Positions 8,401-16,065 of a stretch of DNA of 64,000 bases are shown here, piece after piece. Each line of letters begins with the position of its first letter. Position 1 is the stretch's first letter. A program made the translations under genes and the position numbers. Source of the DNA: Candidatus Eiseniibacteriota bacterium (lineage in GTDB: Bacteria; Eisenbacteria; RBG-16-71-46; CAIMUX01); assembly GCA_020633975.1 (NCBI GenBank), contig JACKCR010000006.1, positions 248,001 through 312,000 of the forward strand, read 5' to 3'. Below the pieces are notes generated by a model. That model was not told where the DNA came from. It saw only the letters and a list, made by a program, of their open reading frames with translations, and searched no databases.

Positions 8401-10371
8401 CTTCGGCGCTGTGATCCCGATCGCCTCGTCACTGCTCCGGAACGCTCGCTGCTGTCGGGTGCGCTCGACGGGACCAAGCCCGGTGCGTTCCTTTCCGAGC
8501 CCGAGGGGCGCTACGTGGCGACGCTGCGGGCTGCGCTGAACGAGTTGGCAAGCGAGCGTCATGGAACAGCCGCAGATCTCGCGTCCGACGTCGCTGATGC
8601 CGCACGTGGCGAAGTCGCAGATCTCACGCACGAAGACATCGTCCCCGTGGTCGACCTCACGACGCCATGGCAAGACCTGCCTGAGTGGGTCCGGCGGGTT
8701 GCACTCGAAGGTGCAGGTGACCGGGTGTTCGACGTCTCGTGGGAGTTCGGCGAGGACAAGAGAGAAGGAGACGGCGCGCACCAGTTCCGTTCGACCTGGG
8801 ACGGGTTTCTCCGCCTCGTGGAATCCGAGGCCCAGAGACGCGCGACGCACAAGAACGCCGATGCGTGGACTGCCCCTCTCGTGGACGCGCCATGTGGAGA
8901 ATGTGACGGATCGGGACTCGGCCCCGATGCTCGCGGCGTCACGATAGGGGGCGTTCCCATGGAAGCGCGGACGCTCCCCGAGCTGTTGTCGCTTCCGCTC
9001 GGCCAAGCGTCCGAGTTCCTTCGTCGGACTACGTCCGAGGACGCATTGGCGCTTGCGGCGATCGAAAGCCTCGCTCCGGAGATCACCTCTCGACTTCTCG
9101 ACCTCGAAAACCTCGGTCTGGGGCATCTGCCGCTCGGTAGGCAGATCGATTCGCTCTCGTCGGGGGAGCGGCAACGAGTGCGTCTCGCGGCCGTGCTTCG
9201 CGCGGAACTGTCTGGGGCGACGGTCGTCCTCGACGAACCGAGTGCGGGGCTCCAGGCTGGAGAGATCGCCGTGCTGATCTCGTCTCTCCGCGGACTGTGC
9301 GAAGCGGGGAACACTGTGGTTGTCGTCGAACACGACCGGAGTGTGCTTCGTGCGGCAGATCACCTCATCGAGCTTGGTCCCGGTGCGGGGCCTGACGGCG
9401 GGCGGATCGTGGCGGAGGGATCTCCGGACGAGGTCCTCTCGATCGATGGGTCACCCGCGATACGCTCGGGCGTTGCCAGCTCGCTTGCGGCGAGCGGCCT
9501 TGCAGAAACCTTCCGTCTCCGTGGTGTCGATGCGGGGCCGCTATCCAACCTCGACCTCGAGCTGCCCACCAGCGGCCTCGTCACGATCGTCGGACCATCG
9601 GGATCAGGAAAGAGCACGCTTCTCTACGACGTAATCGAGGCGTCGTTCGACCAACGAATGCCGAAAGGATGCGATCGGATCGAGCCGGCCGGTATCCTGT
9701 CCCGGTTCCAATCCGTCCACGGGCGACGGCCGGCGGTTCGCGCGGGCTCGGTGCTCACGGCGCTTGGCCTCATGACACCGTTCCAGCGCCTCTATCACTC
9801 CGCAGACGATGGGGGGGAACTTCCACTCCCGGCGTTCAGCTTCCACAGCCCGAAGGGCCGGTGTCCGGCCTGCGGAGGGTCCGGGAGAGAACGCGTCGCG
9901 ATGGACTTCATGTCAGACCTGGATCTACCGTGTCCGGTCTGCGATGGAAAGCGGTACCGACCCGAGGTGTTGACTGTGCGGTGGAATGGGCTCGATCCCT
10001 CGGAGTTCTTGGAGCAGCCCGCATCACTGCTCGAACCGAGTCTTCCCGAGTCGTCGACGGCTCTCCGGGCGGGAATCGGTGCACTCCGTCGTGCCGGTCT
10101 CGGTCACCTTGCTCTCGGACGAGACGTTCGATCACTCTCTGGTGGTGAGGTGCAGCGTCTCGGTCTCGCACAGAGCCTCATGGACCAGACTTCGCCGGCG
10201 CTCCACCTGTTCGACGAGCCCGGCGCCGGGCAGCACCCTGCCGATCTCGAGCGGTTGGCTCTGGCTCTTCGCGAACTATGCCAACGAGGGAATCTCGTCG
10301 TGATTGCGGACCATCGGCAGGCGCTCGTTGGAGCGTCCGACCACGTTCTGCGTCTCGGCGACGTCGAGTGA
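5437..10371 (+). CDS. Giant UvrA-like ATPase with four ABC modules
   Basis: A 1644-residue protein made of two UvrA-like halves in one chain. Four Walker A motifs are visible: GPSGSGKT near residue 32, GASGAGKS near 493, GVSGSGKS near 872 and GPSGSGKS near 1386. There are four ABC signatures (LSGGEAQR, LSRGESQR, LSSGERQR, LSGGEVQR), four Walker B segments of form DEPxxGxxP or similar, and paired CxxC zinc fingers in each half. In modules 1 and 3 only about 105 residues separate Walker A from the first zinc Cys pair, against about 220 in E. coli UvrA. The UvrB-binding domain therefore appears to be missing, as in class II UvrA (UvrA2) proteins. An Ala/Ser linker (about residues 805-845) joins the halves. 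ATG 5437 was chosen because homology begins there; upstream in-frame ATGs look spurious. A role in DNA damage recognition or intercalating-drug tolerance, independent of UvrB, is inferred. Confidence 0.9.
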   Translation: MSGILRLRGATEHNLQQVDLDLPHGEWIAVVGPSGSGKTSLVFDTLVREGQHRFLGSLSPRARQYFGKLGRASVRELTGLPAAIALGERSFTASARSTVGTMTGLLDLLRLAFARSAVDPEGATLSRSHFSFNHPLGACESCAGLGVEDRVDPHLLVADASKSLRDGALVPTLKNGYTVYSQVTLDVMETICRAHGFDVHTPWRDLTDEQRGVILFGTTALKVPFGKHPIESRMKWEGITARPREEGYYRGLVPVIEETLKRNRNPNILRFVRSVRCSVCEGSRLSRAGREASIGATRLPELLAIPTASLGAALDELPPLDVVSALRPEIDDRIVRMVRLGLGHLSLDRESTTLSGGEAQRIGLAAQLTAGLSGTLFAFDEPTLGLHPSAQHGMRAVLSELKGLGNTLVVVEHDPDMVRHADRIVRLGPGAGPEGGRVLSVGEPSMDPLGPPPTPKAIRRSPARQLVLRGATLHNLRGDDFAIGLGVLNVVTGASGAGKSSLVFGTLLPALSGGPGGPFASLGVESIPEARDTEGLRALRGPQTTSGLIDTASVRALDARPIGRTSRSTPATWSGLFDLVRKRFADTDDAKRLGFGPGHFSFNNKEGRCPGCEGLGVIRIGLHLLEDAEVPCSECRGGRYAPHVLEPRLHGKTIADVLALTVREAVLFFADDPPIESLCRAMDELGLGYVSLGQPSNQLSRGESQRVKLATLLGTTDSAPTLLLLDEPDRGLHPTDLELLVAALEKLIEAGHTIVAISHHRHIWAAADVLFELQDGAIHSNPALDWDRVGSSERAIATLPEAGSSDAAASSVAVTSLAASASSAVAASSAVAASPVAVASPPLEIQLEGVRTNNLQGIDVRIPRGKLTGICGVSGSGKSSLAFGTLAAEAWQRFAESLPFEVRRQIRRMPRPRLESARGLGPTLSLRQREAGGGARSTVATQSGIGPLLRLLFSRAGTKDGAPCGLTAEHFSPDRVLGACPTCHGRGLLRRCDPDRLVTAPERSLLSGALDGTKPGAFLSEPEGRYVATLRAALNELASERHGTAADLASDVADAARGEVADLTHEDIVPVVDLTTPWQDLPEWVRRVALEGAGDRVFDVSWEFGEDKREGDGAHQFRSTWDGFLRLVESEAQRRATHKNADAWTAPLVDAPCGECDGSGLGPDARGVTIGGVPMEARTLPELLSLPLGQASEFLRRTTSEDALALAAIESLAPEITSRLLDLENLGLGHLPLGRQIDSLSSGERQRVRLAAVLRAELSGATVVLDEPSAGLQAGEIAVLISSLRGLCEAGNTVVVVEHDRSVLRAADHLIELGPGAGPDGGRIVAEGSPDEVLSIDGSPAIRSGVASSLAASGLAETFRLRGVDAGPLSNLDLELPTSGLVTIVGPSGSGKSTLLYDVIEASFDQRMPKGCDRIEPAGILSRFQSVHGRRPAVRAGSVLTALGLMTPFQRLYHSADDGGELPLPAFSFHSPKGRCPACGGSGRERVAMDFMSDLDLPCPVCDGKRYRPEVLTVRWNGLDPSEFLEQPASLLEPSLPESSTALRAGIGALRRAGLGHLALGRDVRSLSGGEVQRLGLAQSLMDQTSPALHLFDEPGAGQHPADLERLALALRELCQRGNLVVIADHRQALVGASDHVLRLGDVE
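7878..7947 (+). repeat. Tandem repeat coding the Ala/Ser linker between the UvrA-like halves
   Basis: The unit gtcgtcggctgtggccgc (18 bases) occurs twice in direct succession, followed by a degenerate third copy, inside an Ala/Ser/Val-rich stretch. It encodes repeats of ASSAVAASSAVAASPVAVAS type. Length variation here would stay in frame and change only the linker length. Confidence 0.7.
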
Positions 10372-10398
10372 TACCGTCGGGCTCGGTCGCAACGGTAC

Positions 10399-10860
10399 CT
10401 ATTGTCCGCCGTCGCCCTTCGGTCCGCTAGGCGCGAACGGCTGCACTTCCGTACCGATCGACACACCAGGGAACCCCGCCTTCCGTACGGCATCGAGAAG
10501 CGCAACCACCCGGCCGTGCACGACGTCCGTCTCCGCCTTGAGAACGACACGCCGTTCCGGTTCCGCCGACCGGATCTCCGAGAGCTTGGCGTCCAGCTCT
10601 TCAGGTGCGACGACGGCGCCGTCGACCACGATCCGTCCGTCGACCGTAGCGACGAGTTCCAGATCGCTCTTCGGATCGTCTGACTTCATCAGCTCGGAGG
10701 TCGAAGAACTCGGTAGTTCGAGCTTCAGCTCTCCGACTCGCTTGAACGTGCCTGTGAGCATGAAGAAGATGATGAGAAGGAAGAGCACGTCGATGAGCGA
10801 CGTCACGTTGAGCGTGACGTCCTTGTTCTTCCGGCTCTCGCGGAACCCGAGCGTGCTCAC
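10399..10860 (-). CDS. exbD: ExbD/TolR family proton-channel subunit
   Basis: A 153-residue protein with one N-terminal membrane helix (about residues 19-38) that carries the family Asp in LNVTSLIDVLFLLIIFFML. Asp24 is the expected proton-relay residue. A periplasmic domain of TolR type follows (ELKLELPSS, IVVDGAVVAPEELDAKL, RRVVLKAETDVVHGRVVALLD). It works with ExbB to convert proton motive force into movement of TonB. The ATG at 10860 overlaps the exbB stop by 4 bases, so the genes are translationally coupled. Confidence 0.93.
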   Translation of the reverse strand: MSTLGFRESRKNKDVTLNVTSLIDVLFLLIIFFMLTGTFKRVGELKLELPSSSTSELMKSDDPKSDLELVATVDGRIVVDGAVVAPEELDAKLSEIRSAEPERRVVLKAETDVVHGRVVALLDAVRKAGFPGVSIGTEVQPFAPSGPKGDGGQ

Positions 10861-11579
10861 GCCGTCCCTCCTTCAAAGGAGGTGCGATGCGCGTCGACCG
10901 AACCCGAGGGCGAGAATTGTGCAGGGCTCGCGGTCGCGCCCCTCACCATGTCACCCGTCCCCGCATTCCGCGCGCGCTCCGCGTGACGGAACGTGGTGAG
11001 CAGTTGCGTTGCGTACGCTTCGATCTCGGCGATCATGTCTTCCGCTTTGGACGCGAGCAGGTTGTAGGCGACCAACGTCGGGATGCCGATGGCGAGGCCG
11101 ACCGCGGTCGTGAGCATTGCTTCGCTGATTCCTTCGGAGAGCGCCTGCGGATCTCCCAAGCCGGCGATGGAGATCGAGCCGAACATCTTGATCATGCCGA
11201 GGACGGTCCCGAGGAGACCGAGAAGCGGGGCCGCCTGCGCGATCGTCTGGAGCCAGACCAGGTGGCGCTCGAGCACCGCGGTCTTCTGCTTACCCGCGTC
11301 CTGGAGTGCGTCGCGCACGATCTCCCACGGTTCGTTCGCGCGCTCGAGTCCGATCCGGATGATGTCCGCGAAGACCCCCGGGTTCCGGCGACAGACGTCG
11401 ATGGCCATCGAGAGGTCGTGATGGGGGCGTACCGCTTCCACGATCTCGATGATCTCCTTCGGCAGCACCTTGCCGCGACGGAGCGCGAGGATCCTCTCGA
11501 TCGCGATGGTCGAAGCGAGGAGACTACAGAGCAGGAGCGGATAGATGAGGGGTCCGGCTCTGTCCAAGAACTCCAGCAT
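10857..11579 (-). CDS. exbB: ExbB/TolQ/MotA family proton-channel protein
   Basis: A 240-residue inner-membrane protein with three predicted helices: residues 11-27, about 115-137, and about 155-178 around EAMLTTAVGLAIGIPTLVAYN. The MotA/TolQ/ExbB signature of small residues and Thr is present (LLGLLGTVLGMIKMF). It forms the pentameric stator around ExbD. The start ATG has aagga 8 bases upstream. The tonB-like gene lies 116 bases upstream on the same strand, giving the order tonB-exbB-exbD. Confidence 0.93.
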   Translation of the reverse strand: MLEFLDRAGPLIYPLLLCSLLASTIAIERILALRRGKVLPKEIIEIVEAVRPHHDLSMAIDVCRRNPGVFADIIRIGLERANEPWEIVRDALQDAGKQKTAVLERHLVWLQTIAQAAPLLGLLGTVLGMIKMFGSISIAGLGDPQALSEGISEAMLTTAVGLAIGIPTLVAYNLLASKAEDMIAEIEAYATQLLTTFRHAERARNAGTGDMVRGATASPAQFSPSGSVDAHRTSFEGGTA

Positions 11580-11695
11580 GAAGCGGTCCTTTCCAATGGG
11601 TCAGTGTCCGAGTCGACTGTCCAGTCTTTGCGCTGGTCTCGGTCACGTCATCGTGTTCGAGCGTCCGTCGCGCTCATGAGGTCGTGCGTCGTTCG

Positions 11696-12829
11696 TCATC
11701 GTCTTCTGCCTCGCCGCTGTTGCGCGGGCTCCGGTGGTGGTGCGACCACCTTCTCCCACTCTGGGTAGTCGAGGCGGAGTGTGATCACCAAGGCCTCCTC
11801 CGGGAAGTCGTCGGGGAGCGGCAAGTAAGGTTGGGAGCGGTCGACGGCGGCGAGGCTCGCCTCGCGAAACGCGACGTTCCCTTCCTCGTCGAGGACGCGG
11901 TTGGAAAGCACCTGCCCGCTCGGCGCGATCACGACTTCGAGTAGGGTCCAGCCATGGATCAGGCCCAGGTGGTAGCCGAGCGGAGCCGTCCACTTCTCCA
12001 TCAGCTCACGGCGGAACGCCTGGAGCCACGGCGCCCACTCCCACTCTTTCGTGTTGAGCGAGATGTCTCCCAGAAGCTCGGCGTTCGCTTCCGGAGACGA
12101 CATCGCATCCTGGGCGAGATCGCTGGGCCCTCCGGGCTGAGGCGTCGACGCCGGCGAGTTCGGACTCGGCGGTGGCGCGGCGGAGGCCCGGCGGAATGCG
12201 GCCCACGGGTCCGGTTCCCGGGCCCGAAGCACGACGTCCTCTTCGAGGGGCGGTGGAGTGTCCTGCTCGAAGACAGCGTCCTCCGGAGCCTCCCGGTCGC
12301 GAACCTCCGCATCCTCGGCTTCGGTCGCCTCGTTCTTCTGGGACTCGTCCGACTCTGCGAACTCGGATTGGTCGGTCTGCGGGGAGGGTGGCGTGGGGTC
12401 TGACGGTGCTGAAGGCTCGCCGGCGTCCATGGCCACCTGCGGGAACTGCGCCCGACCTTCCTGGTGGGAGATCCGGTCCTCACCGCCGGGGACGAGGTCC
12501 CGCGCACGGCTGTCGACGTTGCTGAGAAAGTCCGGCCGCTCTGCCGGTTCGTCGGCACGATCGTCCGGTAGCTCGGTGAACGTGTTCATAGGATCGGGTC
12601 GAGGTTGATCCGGCGCCGCAAAGACGACTTCGACGAACTCCGGCGCCTTGGACGGGGTGTCGTCCGCTCCGAAGAGGTCGAAACGTAGGAATCCCCAAGC
12701 CGCCCCGAGATGGAGCAGGAGCGTGAGGAGCAACGCCGGCGTCCACCGGCCCAGGGCTCGCTCATGGGGCTTGGGGCTCAACAGAGTCCTCTCGTTTGGG
12801 TTGGGCGACCGCGGCCCATCCCGGCTCAC
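11696..12829 (-). CDS. TonB-family energy transducer
   Basis: A 377-residue protein with a single N-terminal membrane anchor (about residues 30-48, PALLLTLLLHLGAAWGFL) and a long acidic, Pro-rich periplasmic spacer (about 55-270). The C-terminal TonB/TolA-like domain spans residues about 285-360 (GWTLLEVVIAPSGQVL, FREASLAAVDRSQPYLPLP). It would couple ExbB/ExbD to TonB-dependent outer-membrane receptors; none is visible in the window. The start is a GTG at 12829 with a gag-rich upstream region but no perfect Shine-Dalgarno site. A TTG 17 codons downstream is an alternative. The very acidic spacer, instead of the usual Pro-Lys/Pro-Glu repeats, is somewhat unusual. Confidence 0.85.
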   Translation of the reverse strand: MSRDGPRSPNPNERTLLSPKPHERALGRWTPALLLTLLLHLGAAWGFLRFDLFGADDTPSKAPEFVEVVFAAPDQPRPDPMNTFTELPDDRADEPAERPDFLSNVDSRARDLVPGGEDRISHQEGRAQFPQVAMDAGEPSAPSDPTPPSPQTDQSEFAESDESQKNEATEAEDAEVRDREAPEDAVFEQDTPPPLEEDVVLRAREPDPWAAFRRASAAPPPSPNSPASTPQPGGPSDLAQDAMSSPEANAELLGDISLNTKEWEWAPWLQAFRRELMEKWTAPLGYHLGLIHGWTLLEVVIAPSGQVLSNRVLDEEGNVAFREASLAAVDRSQPYLPLPDDFPEEALVITLRLDYPEWEKVVAPPPEPAQQRRGRRR

Positions 12830-13174
12830 TGCCAGGGCTCGCTCGGGCCAGGCGCCGGTACCTTGGAACCGGTGGAACGGACGACAGTTCCGGCCAGAGG
12901 AGAGTTACCAAGAATCTGCCACAAACGGGGACCGAACGGACCCCTGGAGTCATCGCCCGGCCGCCCAGCCGAAGTCGTCGCCCCGGCCGGAGTCACTGCC
13001 GAGATCATCGCATCGGGGTGGTCCTGGGTGTGGCCCATGTAGCGGGAATCCCGCATGCCCCGCGGATTGCAGAACGGGGCTTGAGCTGGCAGACTCCGTG
13101 ACGCAACGTTTTGCAGACCGTCCTACCGGCGGTCAGCTCCCCGTCACAAGCCGGCCTGACCGATGGAGGACCTC
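12830..13174. other. Divergent intergenic region between tonB-like gene and acsA
   Basis: 345 bases without a supportable gene. It holds a near-perfect palindrome GCGGGAATCCCGC (13042-13054) and an inverted pair GACCG/CGGTC (about 13116-13134), either of which could be an operator. No convincing sigma-70 promoter was found. Confidence 0.4.
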
Positions 13175-15115
13175 ATGTCCGACCTCTATCCGCCCAAAGA
13201 ACACCTGAGAACCCGTGCGCACATCTCGAGCAAGGAGGAATACGAGCGTCTCTACCGACTGTCGCTCGACCATCCCGAGTGGTTCTGGGGCGATCAGGCC
13301 GACAGCCTCGATTGGTTCGAGGTTTGGGACTCCGTCGTCGAGATGGACTATCACGAGGTCGAGTTCAGCTGGTTCGACGGCGGACGCCTCAACGCCTGCT
13401 TCAACTGTGTCGACCGACACCTCGAAGAGAAGGCGAACAAGACTGCGATCATCTGGGCGAAGGACGAGCCGGGCGAGTACGAGTACATCACGTACCGCGA
13501 ACTCCATCGTCACGTCGGACGGGTCGCGAACGTGCTCAAGTACCACGGCGTGCGTCGCGGGGACACCGTCTGCATCTACATGCCGATGATTCCGGAGCTC
13601 GCGTACGTCATGCTCGCGTGCGCGCGGATCGGTGCGATCCACTCCGTCGTGTTCGGCGGCTTCAGCTCCGAGTCCTTGCGGGACCGGATCCTCGACGCCG
13701 GCTCCAAGGTCGTGATCACCGCGAACGAGGGACTCCGCGGCGGAAAGCCGCTCCGTCTCAAGCACATCGTCGACGACGCCGTCGAGGGTATCGACCGTGT
13801 CTCCACCGTGCTCGTGGCGCGCCGCACGTCTACCGACGTCAAGATGAAGCCGGGGCGTGACTACTGGCTCGACGAAGAGATGAAGCGCCAGCGTGCGACC
13901 TGTCCGGCGGAGTGGATGCACTCCGAAGATCCGCTCTTCATCCTCTACACGTCCGGTTCGACCGGAAAGCCCAAGGGCGTGCTCCATACGACCGCGGGAT
14001 ATCTACTCTACGCGTCGTTCACCCACCGGATCGTCTTCGACTACCACGACGGAGACATCTACGCCTGCGTGGCCGACATCGGATGGATCACCGGACACAG
14101 CTACATCCTCTACGGGCCGCTCTGCAACGGCGCGACCACGGTGATGTTCGAGTCCATCCCGACCTATCCGGACGCAGGTCGCTACTGGCGTCTCGTCGAC
14201 GACCTCGGCATCAACATCTTCTACACCGCGCCGACCGCGATCCGTGCCATTGCTCGCGAGGGCGATCAGTGGGTGAAGCAGTACTCGCGTCGCTCGCTCC
14301 GGATCCTCGGAACGGTGGGAGAGCCGATCAATCCCGAAGTCTGGCGCTGGTACCACGACGTCGTCGGGGACGGACGCTGCGCCGTCGTCGATACCTGGTG
14401 GCAGACGGAGACCGGCGGAATCCTCATTAGCCCCCTTCCCGGCGTGACGGATTGCAAGCCCGGTTCCGCGACTCTGCCCTTCTTTGGCGTCAAGCCGATC
14501 CTGATGGATGCGGAAGGTCAGGTGCTGGAGGGGAACAACGTCCGAGGGAACCTCTGCCTCGCGCAGTCCTGGCCCGGTCAGGCCCGCTCGATCTACGGCG
14601 ATCACCAGCGATTCGGCGAGACCTACTTCACCACCTATCCCGGCTACTACTTCACGGGAGATGGTTGCCGAAGGGACGAGGACGGCTACTACTGGATCAC
14701 AGGACGAGTCGACGACGTTCTCAACGTCAGCGGTCACCGGATGGGAACCGCCGAGGTCGAGTCCGCACTCGTCGAGCACGAGATGGTGGCCGAGGCCGCG
14801 GTCGTCGGATTCCCGCACGACATCAAGGGCCAGGGCATCTTCGCCTACGTCATCCTCACTGCAGAGGGGATGGGACAGCCCGAAGGCGAAATCATCGGTG
14901 CACTCAAGGAGCAGGTCCGTCACGTCATCGGGCCGGTCGCGACTCCGGACCAGATCCTCATCACTCCGGGTCTACCCAAGACCCGAAGCGGAAAGATCAT
15001 GCGCCGTATCCTGCGCAAGATCGCCGCGGCGGAGTACGAAGGACTGGGTGACATCTCGACGTTGGCCGATCCGGCGATCGTCGAGCAGCTCACGGAGAAG
15101 CACAAGTCGATGTGA
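13175..15115 (+). CDS. acsA: Acetyl-CoA synthetase (AMP-forming)
   Basis: Activates acetate to acetyl-CoA through acetyl-AMP. The 646-residue protein has the full ACS layout: an N-terminal ACAS_N domain, the adenylation P-loop [11 protein letters not shown] near residue 260, TWWQTETGG near 406, the hinge region [17 protein letters not shown] and the C-terminal [13 protein letters not shown]. Its Lys near residue 608 is the conserved catalytic lysine that is reversibly acetylated in this family. ATG 13175 is preferred over ATG 13163 because ggagg lies 6 bases before it. The gene stands alone and ends in a strong terminator hairpin. It indicates acetate assimilation or recycling. Confidence 0.95.
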   Translation: MSDLYPPKEHLRTRAHISSKEEYERLYRLSLDHPEWFWGDQADSLDWFEVWDSVVEMDYHEVEFSWFDGGRLNACFNCVDRHLEEKANKTAIIWAKDEPGEYEYITYRELHRHVGRVANVLKYHGVRRGDTVCIYMPMIPELAYVMLACARIGAIHSVVFGGFSSESLRDRILDAGSKVVITANEGLRGGKPLRLKHIVDDAVEGIDRVSTVLVARRTSTDVKMKPGRDYWLDEEMKRQRATCPAEWMHSEDPLFILYTSGSTGKPKGVLHTTAGYLLYASFTHRIVFDYHDGDIYACVADIGWITGHSYILYGPLCNGATTVMFESIPTYPDAGRYWRLVDDLGINIFYTAPTAIRAIAREGDQWVKQYSRRSLRILGTVGEPINPEVWRWYHDVVGDGRCAVVDTWWQTETGGILISPLPGVTDCKPGSATLPFFGVKPILMDAEGQVLEGNNVRGNLCLAQSWPGQARSIYGDHQRFGETYFTTYPGYYFTGDGCRRDEDGYYWITGRVDDVLNVSGHRMGTAEVESALVEHEMVAEAAVVGFPHDIKGQGIFAYVILTAEGMGQPEGEIIGALKEQVRHVIGPVATPDQILITPGLPKTRSGKIMRRILRKIAAAEYEGLGDISTLADPAIVEQLTEKHKSM

Positions 15116-15121
15116 TGAGTG

Positions 15122-15152
15122 GCGGGGCACATCCAACGTGGATGTGCCTCGC
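15122..15152. terminator. Terminator hairpin between convergent genes
   Basis: A 13-bp stem (15122-15134 with 15140-15152, one G-U pair) and 5-base loop start 6 bases after the acsA stop. The symmetric position before the end of the convergent secreted-protein gene suggests bidirectional use. No T tract. Confidence 0.7.
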
Positions 15153-15218
15153 TGGCTCGATGACTATCACTGTCCATTGCCCTCGGGATCGAGCTGAGTC
15201 GAACCTCGGTCCACGGCC

Positions 15219-15932
15219 CTACCGATACAGCGTCTTGATCGCCCCCCAGCCCGACTGGAGCGTCGGGGTTGGTTCGCAGGGTTGAACGAGCGCGCCGAGC
15301 CCCATCGCCTGAGTCGGACCCCAGATGACGGAAACGTTCTGCCAGCCGGTCGGGAAGCCGATGCCGGGCGCGACTTTCGTCAAGGGACATCCGTCGAATC
15401 CGTCCAGGTCTCCCGCGAGGAACCACGCAGAGCGGTCTCCAGGCCAATCGGGCCAATAGCCGACCCACCATGCTTCTCCGGTGCAGCAGGGCTCGCCGAG
15501 TGTGATCTCGTGCCTACTGACGCTGGGCCAGAACGCGACGGGGCCAGGGTCGACGCCCGGCTCGACGCAGAGCACGGCGCCGGGTTCGCCCCCTTCGTCG
15601 TCCCAGACGTAGACGTCCATCGTCTGGCCGTTCTGGTCGCCTGTCTGCACGAGGTCGATCGTGACCGCGCAGACGGCGAACTCTCCCTCGTAGCACTCCG
15701 CAAACGAACCCCAGTCCGGAGGTACGACTCCGCTGTACTGCCAGGCGTAGGGCATCTCATAGGTACCGTCGGCGTTGATGAGGAGCTCGCCGCAGCCGCC
15801 CTCCGCGGGGGACTGGGGTGTCTGCCCTCCGAGCGGACCGGCTTGACCCACGACATCGGCGGCGAAGGTCGCGGTCGACGCCGAGAGGCATGCCGCCAGA
15901 GTCAGGATGTGGATCTGGATGCGTGACTTCAT
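15219..15932 (-). CDS. Secreted protein ending in a W-G-x-I-K-x-x-Y-R motif
   Basis: A 237-residue exported protein. The signal peptide (residues 1-25, core ILTLAACLSASTATFA, cleavage at AFA-AD) follows an aggag site before ATG 15932. The body, from CGELLINADGTYEM to WGPTQAMGLGA, is about 40-50% identical by eye to the last 200 residues of the GACC-repeat protein at 39455-42640. Shared blocks include AWQYSGVV, GQTMDVYVW, PGAVL, SRHE, GYWPDWP, DLDGFDGCPLT and APGIGFPTGW. The chain ends in SGWGAIKTLYR, a motif shared with two other exported proteins in the window. No catalytic motif was seen; a beta-sandwich surface or matrix protein is the most that can be inferred. Confidence 0.8.
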   Translation of the reverse strand: MKSRIQIHILTLAACLSASTATFAADVVGQAGPLGGQTPQSPAEGGCGELLINADGTYEMPYAWQYSGVVPPDWGSFAECYEGEFAVCAVTIDLVQTGDQNGQTMDVYVWDDEGGEPGAVLCVEPGVDPGPVAFWPSVSRHEITLGEPCCTGEAWWVGYWPDWPGDRSAWFLAGDLDGFDGCPLTKVAPGIGFPTGWQNVSVIWGPTQAMGLGALVQPCEPTPTLQSGWGAIKTLYR

Positions 15933-16022
15933 GACCGTTCTCCTCTTGGGCCGTTGCCCGATCTCGCTAGTTCGTCGCTCGAGTGAGCGACCGATGCTGG
16001 TTCCGTTGCTCGCTCCGTTGCA

Positions 16023-16041
16023 CGTCCTCATCGAGAGGACG
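16023..16041 (-). terminator. Hairpin after the di-haem cytochrome gene
   Basis: A 7-bp stem (CGTCCTC/GAGGACG) with a 5-base loop, 25 bases past the stop of the minus-strand cytochrome gene and before the next minus-strand gene. Moderate support as a terminator. Confidence 0.45.
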
Positions 16042-16065
16042 AGGACGAGACTCCTCGGTACCCTG

